13,670 bases of DNA from GCA-003244245 sp049673305. Lineage in GTDB: Bacteria; Actinomycetota; Actinomycetes; Mycobacteriales; Pseudonocardiaceae. Within the stretch, counting starts at the first letter, position 1; each line of letters starts with the position of its first letter. The stretch lies in the NCBI GenBank assembly GCA_049673305.1, contig JBATXM010000279.1, forward strand, positions 1-13,670, written 5' to 3'. A program made the translations under genes and the position numbers. Under the pieces are notes generated by a model. The model did no database searches. It saw nothing but the letters and a program-made list of their open reading frames with translations, and was not told where the DNA came from. Shown in pieces: positions 6,379 to 12,630 of the stretch.

Positions 6379-6428
6379 ACCCACGTGCCCCGGTAGCCCG
6401 CCACTCGGCTACCGGGGCACGTGGGTTT
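6379..6428 (+). terminator. Perfect 19-bp hairpin terminator
   Basis: ACCCACGTGCCCCGGTAGC at 6379-6397 pairs exactly with 6408-6426 around a ten-base loop. A short T run follows at 6425-6428. It lies 46 bases after the secreted-protein gene. Confidence 0.85.
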
Positions 6429-6439
6429 CCACTCTCTCG

Positions 6440-6470
6440 GTGGCGCAGCCGGCAAGTCCGGCTGCGCCAC
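6440..6470. repeat. Second perfect 13-bp hairpin
   Basis: GTGGCGCAGCCGG at 6440-6452 pairs exactly with 6458-6470 around the loop CAAGT, thirteen bases after the terminator. No T run follows. It may be a back-up terminator or a processing barrier. Confidence 0.6.
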
Positions 6471-6479
6471 GCGCGGGAC

Positions 6480-6665
6480 GTGGCGGACCTGTGCCGCCGG
6501 TGCGGAGAATGGGAGGATGCGGTCGCCGACATTGGGCGGTCAGGTTTACATTTTCACAATCTCCGTTGCACAGGTAACACGCGTACTGCGCAGACGTATG
6601 CCAACGCGAAGGACCTCATGGTGCGGATGGGGCAGGACAGCCCACACGTCGCGCTAACCTACTAA
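6480..6665 (+). pseudogene. Tyrosine recombinase (integrase), C-terminal remnant
   Basis: The last ~40 residues read as the C-terminal catalytic part of an actinobacterial phage/ICE integrase: GLHFHNLRCTGNTRTAQTYA, then DLMVRMGQDSPHVALTY. The H-x-L-R box is present, but the usual LRHTG has Cys for His. The later box, normally MGHxSPxxAxxY, has Gln for its His. The frame stops directly after the position of the nucleophilic Tyr. The core and N-terminal DNA-binding domains are missing, and the first ~20 residues are not family-like. The 3' end of a tRNA-Gly gene lies 166 bases downstream, a classic target for such enzymes. I infer a dead remnant of an integrated element. Confidence 0.72.
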
Positions 6666-6831
6666 GGGGAACGTAGGTTTCCAGACTCAAGAAATTGTGT
6701 TGCCGCAGGTCAGGAATTTTCACGAGTCCAGTTACTTACGTTCTCATTAGTACCAGCACGCCGATAAATGTTGATTGTTGACAACAAAGGCCCAGAGCCG
6801 CAGATGGCATCCCTGGCCTGGGCATTTGTTC
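6666..6831. other. AT-richer intergenic stretch beside tRNA-Gly
   Basis: This segment is clearly AT-richer than its surroundings and carries no gene. It holds a TTGTTG-A-CAACAA palindrome at 6775-6787 and the probable terminator of the minus-strand tRNA. The composition fits foreign DNA left beside a tRNA attachment site. Confidence 0.4.
6781..6823 (-). terminator. Probable terminator of tRNA-Gly
   Basis: On the minus strand GCCCAG (6823-6818) can pair with CTGGGC (6795-6790), followed by CTTTGTTGT (6789-6781). It starts nine bases after the encoded CCA end. The stem is short and the T run is interrupted. Confidence 0.45.
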
Positions 6832-6905
6832 TGGAGCGGGTGACGGGAATCGGACCCGCGTCTAGAGCTTGGGAAGCTCTCATTCTACCATTGAACTACA
6901 CCCGC
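6832..6905 (-). tRNA. tRNA-Gly, anticodon CCC
   Basis: Read on the minus strand, the 7-bp acceptor stem is GCGGGTG/CACCCGC (6905-6899 with 6842-6836). The anticodon stem AGAGC/GCTCT encloses the loop TTCCCAA, giving anticodon CCC, which reads GGG codons. The T-arm has the expected GGTCCGATTCC. The discriminator base is T, and the CCA end is encoded at 6834-6832. The gene is divergent from dcd, an arrangement also seen in other actinobacteria. Its 3' end points at the integrase remnant. Confidence 0.95.
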
Positions 6906-6985
6906 ACTGGCGCTGAGCTTAGCACGAGCGACGTCGCTACCGGAGGCGACCACTCGATGTCAGGGCGCGCGGCTAGGGTGGCGCC

Positions 6986-8053
6986 GTGCTGCTGTCCGAC
7001 CGTGACCTGCGGGCTGAGATCGCCGCCGGGCGCCTGGGCATCGAGCCGTTCGACGAGAAGCTGCTCCAGCCGTCCAGCATCGACGTGCGGCTGGACCGCT
7101 TCTTCCGGGTCTTCGTCAACGCCAGGTACACCCACATCGACCCGGCGCTGCAGCAGGACGAGCTGACCTCGCTGGTGGAGCCCGACGGGGACGAGCCCTT
7201 CGTGCTGCACCCCGGCGAGTTCGTGCTCGGCTCGACGTTTGAGCAGATCACGGTGCCCGATGATCTGGCCGGGCGGCTTGAGGGCAAGGCACTCGCGGTC
7301 GATACGCCGATCCCCACCCCGCAGGGCTGGCGGACGATGGGCGAGTTGCGGGTCGGCGACGAGGTGTTCGGCGCTGACGGCCACGCCTACCGTGTGGTCG
7401 CCGCGACCGAGGTCATGATGGGTCGTCCGTGTTATGCGGTGCTGTTCTCCGACGGCCAGAGCATCGTCGCGGATTCCAGCCACCTCTGGTCGACCATCAC
7501 TGAGTCGGCCCGCGAGCGCGGTGGCTGCGCTACGGTACACACCACCGCTGAGCTTGCCGGCTCGCTACGCGTGCACGAGGAATACAACCACCACGTCACC
7601 CTCGCCGACGCCGTGCTCGAGCTGGCCGCGAGCCTGGGACTGCTCCCGGTGCAGCGCTTCCGGGCCATCACTGACGTTCACCGGGTGCCGACGCGCCCAG
7701 TCCGCTGCATCGAGGTCGACGCGCCCGACGGCCTCTTCCTCGCCGGACCGACCTTCATCCCCACCCACAACTCCAGCCTGGGGCGTCTGGGCTTGCTGAC
7801 GCACTCCACCGCGGGTTTCATCGACCCTGGTTTCACCGGCCACATCACTCTGGAGCTGTCCAATGTGGCCAACCTGCCGATCACGCTATGGCCGGGAATG
7901 AAGATCGGGCAGCTGTGCCTGTTCCGGCTCTCCAGCCCCGCCGAGCACCCGTACGGCAGCGCCGGGGTGGGCTCCCGCTACCAGGGACAGCGTGGGCCCA
8001 CCCCGTCTCGGGCCCACCTCAACTTCCAGCGTATCGACACCCAGCGTCTTTGA
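6986..8053 (+). CDS. dcd: Bifunctional dCTP deaminase/dUTPase precursor with class 3 mini-intein
   Basis: The GTG at 6986 starts MLLSDRDLRAEI, the expected Dcd N-terminus. Removing residues 102-262 leaves a 194-residue extein, the normal length. Spliced, the junction reads LEGK-SSLGRLGLL, the conserved active-site loop. The C-terminal half is of the mycobacterial deaminase/dUTPase type: STAGFIDPGFTGHITLELSN, PGMKIGQLC, YQGQRGPTPSRAH. Such enzymes form trimers and convert dCTP to dUMP, supplying the thymidylate pathway and limiting dUTP. The first Ser after the insertion matches the catalytic Ser of the family's R/K-S-S motif, so the unspliced protein should be inactive. Only a weak purine-rich ribosome binding site (AGGGTGG) is visible. 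The -35 box of the next gene overlaps the 3' end. Confidence 0.95.
   Translation: MLLSDRDLRAEIAAGRLGIEPFDEKLLQPSSIDVRLDRFFRVFVNARYTHIDPALQQDELTSLVEPDGDEPFVLHPGEFVLGSTFEQITVPDDLAGRLEGKALAVDTPIPTPQGWRTMGELRVGDEVFGADGHAYRVVAATEVMMGRPCYAVLFSDGQSIVADSSHLWSTITESARERGGCATVHTTAELAGSLRVHEEYNHHVTLADAVLELAASLGLLPVQRFRAITDVHRVPTRPVRCIEVDAPDGLFLAGPTFIPTHNSSLGRLGLLTHSTAGFIDPGFTGHITLELSNVANLPITLWPGMKIGQLCLFRLSSPAEHPYGSAGVGSRYQGQRGPTPSRAHLNFQRIDTQRL
7289..7771 (+). mobile_element. Class 3 mini-intein (161 residues) in dcd
   Basis: Intein residues 1-161 (host residues 102-262) start with ALAVDTPIPTPQGW and GELRVGDEVFG, block A with Ala in place of Cys/Ser. Block B is GQSIVADSSHLWST, with the block His and Trp at B12 (host Trp168). 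Block F is VRCIEV, with Cys at F4 (Cys241). Block G is PTHN followed by Ser, with Thr at G5 (Thr260), penultimate His and terminal Asn, and Ser263 as +1 residue. Trp, Cys and Thr at these places are the WCT signature of class 3 inteins, which begin splicing with the F-block Cys. The ~70 residues between blocks B and F have no LAGLIDADG or HNH motif, so no homing endonuclease is present. All residues needed for splicing appear intact. Confidence 0.93.
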
Positions 8054-8086
8054 CGTCAGCCAGCTCGTCAAATAATAGTTGACGCA
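8050..8086 (+). promoter_or_regulatory. Consensus-like promoter for leaderless HTH gene, with TTGACG half-sites
   Basis: TTGACG at 8050-8055, a 17-base spacer and TAATAG at 8073-8078 form a near-consensus SigA promoter. The expected start of transcription falls at about 8085-8086, the A of the ATG, so the mRNA should be leaderless; no ribosome binding site precedes this ATG. The -35 box overlaps the dcd stop codon. Two further half-sites, CGTCAA at 8066-8071 and TTGACG at 8079-8084, form an inverted repeat around the -10 box and could be an operator. Confidence 0.65.
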
Positions 8087-8439
8087 TGACGCTCGATGAC
8101 CTCATCTCGCAGACCCGCACCCACGCGCGGAACCCCGAGCCCCTCCAACTGCTGGCCAGCGCGGCGCACCGACGCCACGAGCTGGCCACTCTGGGGGAGC
8201 AACTGCTCAGCCACTTCGTCCAGGAGGCGCGCGGCGCCGGCTGCTCGTGGTCCCAGATTGGCACCACGTTGGGGGTCAGCAAGCAGGCGGCTCAGCAGCG
8301 CCACTCTGCAGATGTATCTGCCCGGGTGGTGCGGGATTCTATAAGATATGCGGAAAAGCAGGGTACACATCTGGCCGAGGCCTCAGGACACGTCGTTCGT
8401 CCCGGGTTCGGTGTGGTGGATCGAGGTGTCGAGCACTGA
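8086..8439 (+). CDS. Small HTH protein, probably C-terminally altered
   Basis: This 117-residue frame starts at ATG 8086. Residues 1-73 match a recurrent actinobacterial module: MTLDDLISQ, a helical stretch, then GCSWSQIGTTLGVSKQAAQQR, a helix-turn-helix (~53-72) often found in front of a Clp N-terminal domain. Residues 74-117 do not continue into a Clp N domain and are unlike the first part. The last 92 bases overlap the VOC gene in another frame. I infer that the 3' part was lost by deletion and the frame now runs into neighbouring sequence. It may still bind DNA. The inverted half-sites at its promoter suggest autoregulation, which is inference. Confidence 0.65.
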   Translation: MTLDDLISQTRTHARNPEPLQLLASAAHRRHELATLGEQLLSHFVQEARGAGCSWSQIGTTLGVSKQAAQQRHSADVSARVVRDSIRYAEKQGTHLAEASGHVVRPGFGVVDRGVEH

Positions 8440-9220
8440 CCCAGCGCAGAGCCGGGACTTTTATGCCGGGTTGTTTGGCTGGAGCTACCAGATCGACCCG
8501 ACCCCCGGCCGTGAGCAGTACACCATCGCGCTGTGTGGCGGTCAGCCGGTGGCGGGCCTGACGGGCGTAACGAGGCAGCCGGCGGCCTGGAGGTTGTATC
8601 TGGCCAGCGCCAACATTGAGCACACCGCCCAGGTAGTCCGGCAACGAGGCGGGCGGGTGCTGGAGGGGCCGCTGGATGCCCCCGGGCCAGGCAGGGCACT
8701 GGTCGGGATGGACCCGACCGGCGCTGCGATCGGTTTCTGGCAGCCCGCAGCGCCGGGGACGCTGCACACCACCTACCCTGGGGCGTTGTCCTGGGCGGAG
8801 CTGAACACCTGGGACGGTCCGGAGGCTGATGAGTTCTTCGCGACGGTGTTCGGCTACCACCAGCGCCAGATCGGGGACGGCCACTCAGTGGACTACACCA
8901 CCTGGTCCCGGGGTGGGGCCACGATGCTGGGCAGGCTCCAGATGAATGAGGACTGGGCGGACCCCGACGTTGACGCGCACTGGATGCTGCACTTCATGGT
9001 GGACCCGCGAGCCGGCACCGACGCTGCGGTCGATCGGGTTCTTGAGCTGGGCGGCCGAGTAGATTTTGATCCCTACGATGGCGAGTTGGGCCGCATCGCG
9101 CGGGTCGCCGACCCTTCCGGTGCCGTCTTCGCGCTGATCGACCCCACCCAGCGACTTGAGCCACCCACCGACCTCCTTCCCCCGGGCTCAGCCCTGGTGG
9201 ATGATCCCTACGACGACTGA
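8348..9220 (+). CDS. VOC-family protein with two glyoxalase-like domains
   Basis: The 290 residues contain two vicinal-oxygen-chelate domains. The first starts at FVPGSVWWIEVSSTDP and includes the DFYAGLFGWSY motif (~37-47). The second starts at LSWAELNTWDGPEADEFFATVFGY. Each ends with a DPTGAAIGFW or DPSGAVFALID strand. Tandem VOC proteins of this length are common in actinomycetes. Known relatives include glyoxalases, antibiotic-binding proteins and hydroxylases, and the substrate here cannot be told. The ATG at 8348 is the earliest possible start, since an in-frame TAA lies at 8342. It has no ribosome binding site, though TATAAG directly upstream resembles a -10 box. The PRTase gene follows after eight bases, so cotranscription is likely. 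Confidence 0.85.
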   Translation: MRKSRVHIWPRPQDTSFVPGSVWWIEVSSTDPAQSRDFYAGLFGWSYQIDPTPGREQYTIALCGGQPVAGLTGVTRQPAAWRLYLASANIEHTAQVVRQRGGRVLEGPLDAPGPGRALVGMDPTGAAIGFWQPAAPGTLHTTYPGALSWAELNTWDGPEADEFFATVFGYHQRQIGDGHSVDYTTWSRGGATMLGRLQMNEDWADPDVDAHWMLHFMVDPRAGTDAAVDRVLELGGRVDFDPYDGELGRIARVADPSGAVFALIDPTQRLEPPTDLLPPGSALVDDPYDD

Positions 9221-9228
9221 GGCGACTG

Positions 9229-9927
9229 ATGGGGTGCGATGAATGGGCGCAACTCCTCGCGACGGACTGGGGGACCCACGAGCTCGGAGCGCGGCTGGTG
9301 GCCCGGCATGGGGAGCTGCACGACCAGGTCGGGCTCGCGGTGCGCGTCAACCCGCGTCGCGCGCACCTGTTGGTGTCCTCGGTGCTCGGCAAGTACATCC
9401 CGATGCACCCGGGCAGCGCATGCTGGGCGGGCACGACGCTGGGTAGGCAGGTCGCCCGGTGCCTGGGTGGTTCAGAGTGCTCCCCCCTGGTGGTGGGTTA
9501 CGCCGAGACAGCCACCGCGCTCGGCCACGGTGCCAAGTTCTACCCGCACCTGGCCCAAGCTGACCCATCGAACCACTATCTCGACGCGATCAGCGCCCAC
9601 TTCGGCGACGTCGCCGACGCGGCCGCTCGCCGCGCCCGAAAGCTTGCGGCATCGCCCCGGCCGCCGAGGCACACCGGGTGGGCCGCTGCCCGGCGCATTG
9701 GTACCACCCACGGCGTCGAGGACATGAACTTCGTCAAACCCGGCGTCGGCGAGACCACCCGGGCCTTGCTGCGCCGGGTTCCGTGGAAAGTGCTGATCGA
9801 CCACACCAGCCCACCATTGCCGCACATCCGGCTGCTGGCCAGCCAACGCCGCGCGCACCTCCTCGAGGTCAGCGACCTGCCGTTCTCCTGCGTCGCGCTG
9901 ATCCACCCGCGCGGCAATACCCGATGA
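9229..9927 (+). CDS. PRTase_2-like phosphoribosyltransferase protein of Ter-associated type, unusual C-terminus
   Basis: Residues ~30-100 look like the start of the PRTase_2 domain found in tellurite-resistance-associated (Ter) operons: NPRRAHLLVSSVLGKYIP, then LVVGYAETATALGH (88-100), which corresponds to the family's VxGFAETATxLGH loop. In that family a segment ending in STRR and a TRSP domain normally follow. Neither is seen. Residues 101-232 are instead an unrecognised region ending VEDMNFVKPGVGETTRALLRR and DLPFSCVALIHP. The protein is 232 residues, shorter than PRTase_2-TRSP proteins. Its stop overlaps the HAD start (ATGA), so the pair is translationally coupled. It may be a divergent subfamily or a fusion after deletion. 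The predicted role, transfer of phosphoribose in a nucleoside-like pathway, rests on family context. Confidence 0.6.
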   Translation: MGCDEWAQLLATDWGTHELGARLVARHGELHDQVGLAVRVNPRRAHLLVSSVLGKYIPMHPGSACWAGTTLGRQVARCLGGSECSPLVVGYAETATALGHGAKFYPHLAQADPSNHYLDAISAHFGDVADAAARRARKLAASPRPPRHTGWAAARRIGTTHGVEDMNFVKPGVGETTRALLRRVPWKVLIDHTSPPLPHIRLLASQRRAHLLEVSDLPFSCVALIHPRGNTR

Positions 9928-10682
9928 GTGTCGGGATCCCCGGAGGCATCCTGGCAGCGTGCGACCTTGACGGCACCCTGATCTACTCCCGCTCCGTTAT
10001 CTACTCCAACTGGGCGATTCAGGCAACTCAGCACAGCTCAGCGCTGGTCTGCGTGGAGTACTACCGCGACCAGCCCTGGTCCTACCTGACCGCCCGCGCG
10101 GCACGCCAAACTGAAGAACTCGCCCACATCGCGGTACTCGTCCCCGCCACGACCCGCACCCCGCACCAGTACGCCCGGGTCCAGCTACCCGGCGCGCCGC
10201 CGAAGTACGCGGTCTGCAGCAACGGCGCCCAACTGCTCTGCGACGGCGTCCCCGATCACGACTGGCACCGTGAGACCCGCCGCCGGGTGACCGCAAGTGC
10301 GGCGCCACTGCCCGAGGTCCTCGCGCACCTCCAGCACACCCTGCCCCGGAGCTGGCCGGCCACGGTGCGGGTCGCCGAGGAGATGTTCGTCTACCTCGTC
10401 ACCAACCCCAGCTGGACACTGCCCGCCGCTCTCACCAAGTCCGCCGCCATCACCGAGCTCGCCAGCCGGACCGGGGCTCGTCTCGTCCTGGCTGCCGGAG
10501 ACTCCCTGCTCGACATCGACATGCTCCGCCAGGCCGACGCCGCCATCCACCCAGCCCATGGCGAGCTGGCCGCGACCGGCTGGTCCCACCCTACCGTCGC
10601 CCGCACCCAGGCGAGCGGGGTCAGGGCCGGAGAGGAAATCCTGCGCTGGCTGTACGCTGCCGCGCATGAGTGCGCTTTTTGA
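9924..10682 (+). CDS. HAD-superfamily phosphatase of Ter-associated type
   Basis: This 252-residue protein starts at ATG 9924, overlapping the previous stop by four bases. HAD motif I is CDLDGTLIYS, with nucleophile Asp14 and Asp16. YAVCSNGA follows at ~95-102. Lys172 lies in LTKSAAITEL, the motif III position, and motif IV is AAGDSLLDIDM with Asp193 and Asp197. All catalytic residues of a Mg2+-dependent phosphohydrolase are present. The Cof-like layout and the coupling to a PRTase fit the HAD enzymes of Ter stress operons, which are predicted to dephosphorylate a ribosylated intermediate. The substrate is unknown. TerC follows 46 bases downstream on the same strand, with a T run but no clear hairpin between them. 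Confidence 0.85.
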   Translation: MSVGIPGGILAACDLDGTLIYSRSVIYSNWAIQATQHSSALVCVEYYRDQPWSYLTARAARQTEELAHIAVLVPATTRTPHQYARVQLPGAPPKYAVCSNGAQLLCDGVPDHDWHRETRRRVTASAAPLPEVLAHLQHTLPRSWPATVRVAEEMFVYLVTNPSWTLPAALTKSAAITELASRTGARLVLAAGDSLLDIDMLRQADAAIHPAHGELAATGWSHPTVARTQASGVRAGEEILRWLYAAAHECAF

Positions 10683-10728
10683 TCTTGGACGCTAACGCTG
10701 GGTGGGTTTTTTCCTGTTACGAGGAAGG

Positions 10729-11712
10729 ATGTTTGTGCACATTCCTACGTGGGTGTGGCTGGCGACTATTGTGGGCTTGTTCATCATCATGGCGCTCGAC
10801 CTTGTCATCGCTGATCGGCGCCGGCTACAGTTCACGTCGCGTGACGCGGCCCGCTGGATATTCTTGTCGATACTTTTCGTCGCGCTCTTTTGCCTGGCCA
10901 TCTGGGCTATCTGGGGTGGCAGATACGCGGGCGAGTTCCTGAGCGTCTACCTGACCGAGTACTCCTTGAGCGCCGACAACCTGTTCGTCATCATGCTCAT
11001 CATGTCGACTTTCGCGGTGCCCGCAGCCCAACAACATCGAGTTCTGGTCACCGCGATGATGCTGGCGCTCTTTTTGCGAACGGCGGCGATCACACTGGGG
11101 GCCACCGCCATCCATCTTTTCAGCTGGATCTTCTACTTATTCGGTGCGTTCCTCATCTACACAGCGTGGAAACTGATCAGAACCGGCACCGAAGCGGACG
11201 AGGAATTCACCGAGAACGCCATGCTCCGCACGGCACGCGCAGTATTGCCGGTGACCGGCGACTACCACGGCTCCCGAGTAGTCCTCCGGCGAGGCGCGAA
11301 GGTCTGGGTCACTCCGCTGCTCATCGTCCTCATCGCCATCGGCACCACAGACCTGCTGTTTGCCGCGGACTCCATCCCAGCAGCCTTCGGGCTCACCACG
11401 GAGCCCTTTCTCATCATCACCGCCAATGCCTTCGCACTGACCGGCCTCCGGCAACTGTACTTCTTGATCGGCAACCTCGTGAACAAGCTGGCCTACCTCC
11501 CGCACGGCCTGGCGGTGATCCTGGGCTTCATCGGCGGCAAGCTCATTCTGGACACCCTGCATGACAACACCCTGCCTTTCCTCAATAATGGTCAACCCGT
11601 GCCAGTACCGACGGTGAGCAGCGGAGTCTCCCTCATCGTGATCGTCGGCACGCTCCTGGCGGCCACGCTGGCCAGCACAGGAAAAGTCGTCATGAGCACA
11701 GAGGAACGCTGA
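10729..11712 (+). CDS. TerC-family integral membrane protein
   Basis: This 327-residue protein starts at ATG 10729, preceded by GAGGAAGG. An earlier GTG at 10702 adds nine residues without a ribosome binding site. Several hydrophobic segments are visible, among them ~8-28, 43-62, 85-99, 105-124, 128-148, 193-213, 223-240, 258-277 and 300-320. Two acidic TerC signatures are present: SLSADNLFVIML (Asp83-Asn84) and TTDLLFAADSIPA (Asp208, Asp214). TerC/Alx proteins are linked to metal export, chiefly Mn2+, and to tellurite and other envelope stress. I use no gene symbol because terC and alx types are hard to separate. It overlaps the methyltransferase start by one base. With the PRTase and HAD genes it forms a Ter-like set. 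Confidence 0.93.
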   Translation: MFVHIPTWVWLATIVGLFIIMALDLVIADRRRLQFTSRDAARWIFLSILFVALFCLAIWAIWGGRYAGEFLSVYLTEYSLSADNLFVIMLIMSTFAVPAAQQHRVLVTAMMLALFLRTAAITLGATAIHLFSWIFYLFGAFLIYTAWKLIRTGTEADEEFTENAMLRTARAVLPVTGDYHGSRVVLRRGAKVWVTPLLIVLIAIGTTDLLFAADSIPAAFGLTTEPFLIITANAFALTGLRQLYFLIGNLVNKLAYLPHGLAVILGFIGGKLILDTLHDNTLPFLNNGQPVPVPTVSSGVSLIVIVGTLLAATLASTGKVVMSTEER

Positions 11713-12536
11713 TGGATCCGGTGGCCACGACAGCCCTGTACACGGCGATGATCCGAGCCCGAGAATCCGCTCGCCCAGACCGGCTGTTCAATGATCCTCT
11801 CGCTGGGGCACTGGCCGGACCACAGGGAGCCGAGCTGATCTCCTGGATGGAGGCCACCTCTCCGGGTGCCGCAGACATCCCGGTCATCCCCATTCGGACC
11901 AGGTTCTTTGACGACGCGCTCGAGCGCATTGTCGGCCAGTCCGGTGTGGATCAGATTGTCCTGCTCGCGGCCGGGATGGACACCAGGGCTTTTCGGCTGT
12001 CCCTGCCGCCCGGCAGCACCCTGTTCGAGATCGACCGGACCGAGGTTCTCGACGTCAAGGCCGCACGGCTGGCGGAGCTCGGCGCGAGGCCTCGCTGCCG
12101 GCGGGTGGCGATCCCGGCCGACCTGAATGCTGACTGGTCAGCCAGCCTCTGTGCGAGTGGGTTCGATCGGCGCCGGCCGGCGGTGTGGTTCGCCGAAGGA
12201 TTGTCCCTCTTCTTGACGGACGCGCAGGTCCATCAGCTTCTGGCCACCCTGAGCGAGCTGGCCGTTTCGGGGAGCTGGCTCTGTGTCGATGCGGTCAGTC
12301 GCTGGGTTTTGACCTCGCCGCAGTTGGCGGGCTTCGTGGCCATGTTCGCTGCCAACGGCTCTCCCTTCCAGTTCGGCACGGACGACCCGGAGAATCTGGT
12401 GCGTGCGCACGGCTGGCAGCCACAGGTGACCCAGTTCGGCGCGCCAACGGCCAACTTCGGTCGATGGACCATGCCCGAAGCCTACGGCTACGATTCGAAT
12501 ATTCCGTATGGCTATCTCATCATTGCCCAGCAGTAA
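11712..12536 (+). CDS. Class I SAM-dependent methyltransferase, LCMT family
   Basis: The ATG at 11712 shares its A with the TerC stop (TGATG), and GAGGAA lies just upstream, indicating coupling. The 274 residues match the leucine carboxyl methyltransferase/TcmP-like family: RTRFFDDAL near residue 62, SAM-binding motif I VLLAAGMDTRAFRL (83-96), the acidic strand LFEIDRTEVL (104-113), then WFAEGLSLFL. Known family members carboxyl- or O-methylate proteins or polyketides; the substrate here is unknown. No membrane segment is seen. Its 3' end overlaps a minus-strand oxidoreductase remnant, so the region beyond is a junction. Association with TerC suggests a role in the same stress pathway, which is inference. 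Confidence 0.9.
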   Translation: MDPVATTALYTAMIRARESARPDRLFNDPLAGALAGPQGAELISWMEATSPGAADIPVIPIRTRFFDDALERIVGQSGVDQIVLLAAGMDTRAFRLSLPPGSTLFEIDRTEVLDVKAARLAELGARPRCRRVAIPADLNADWSASLCASGFDRRRPAVWFAEGLSLFLTDAQVHQLLATLSELAVSGSWLCVDAVSRWVLTSPQLAGFVAMFAANGSPFQFGTDDPENLVRAHGWQPQVTQFGAPTANFGRWTMPEAYGYDSNIPYGYLIIAQQ

Positions 12537-12630
12537 TCCCGGATTGGATGGTCGGGTTGAATCGGAAGACGTTGTCCGGGTCGCAGGCGGCGCGCACACA
12601 TTCCGGCTCAAGGTCGGGCCGGAGGTTCAC
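12520..12630 (-). pseudogene. FAD-linked oxidoreductase, C-terminal (BBE) remnant
   Basis: The minus-strand frame from 12630 to a TGA at 12520 encodes 36 residues: LRPDLEPECVRAACDPDNVF then RFNPTIQ. This resembles the extreme C-terminus of berberine-bridge-type FAD oxidoreductases, which end with a YDPDNVFRxNQNI motif. The usual Tyr is Cys here. The rest of the enzyme is absent: immediately upstream is the stop of the C39-like gene, whose TGA overlaps the GTG that opens this frame. It also overlaps the last 17 bases of the methyltransferase gene. I infer a leftover from a deletion that joined unrelated genes. Confidence 0.6.

Noticed and set aside
6768..7166. Long plus-strand frame across the tRNA and the start of dcd
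   Set aside because: It reads antisense through the tRNA-Gly and out of frame through dcd, with shadow-like composition.
9678..9923. N-terminal extension of the HAD gene upstream of 9924
   Set aside because: It overlaps the PRTase gene in another frame. The ATGA overlap at 9924 gives a natural start and the HAD motif I follows within 14 residues.
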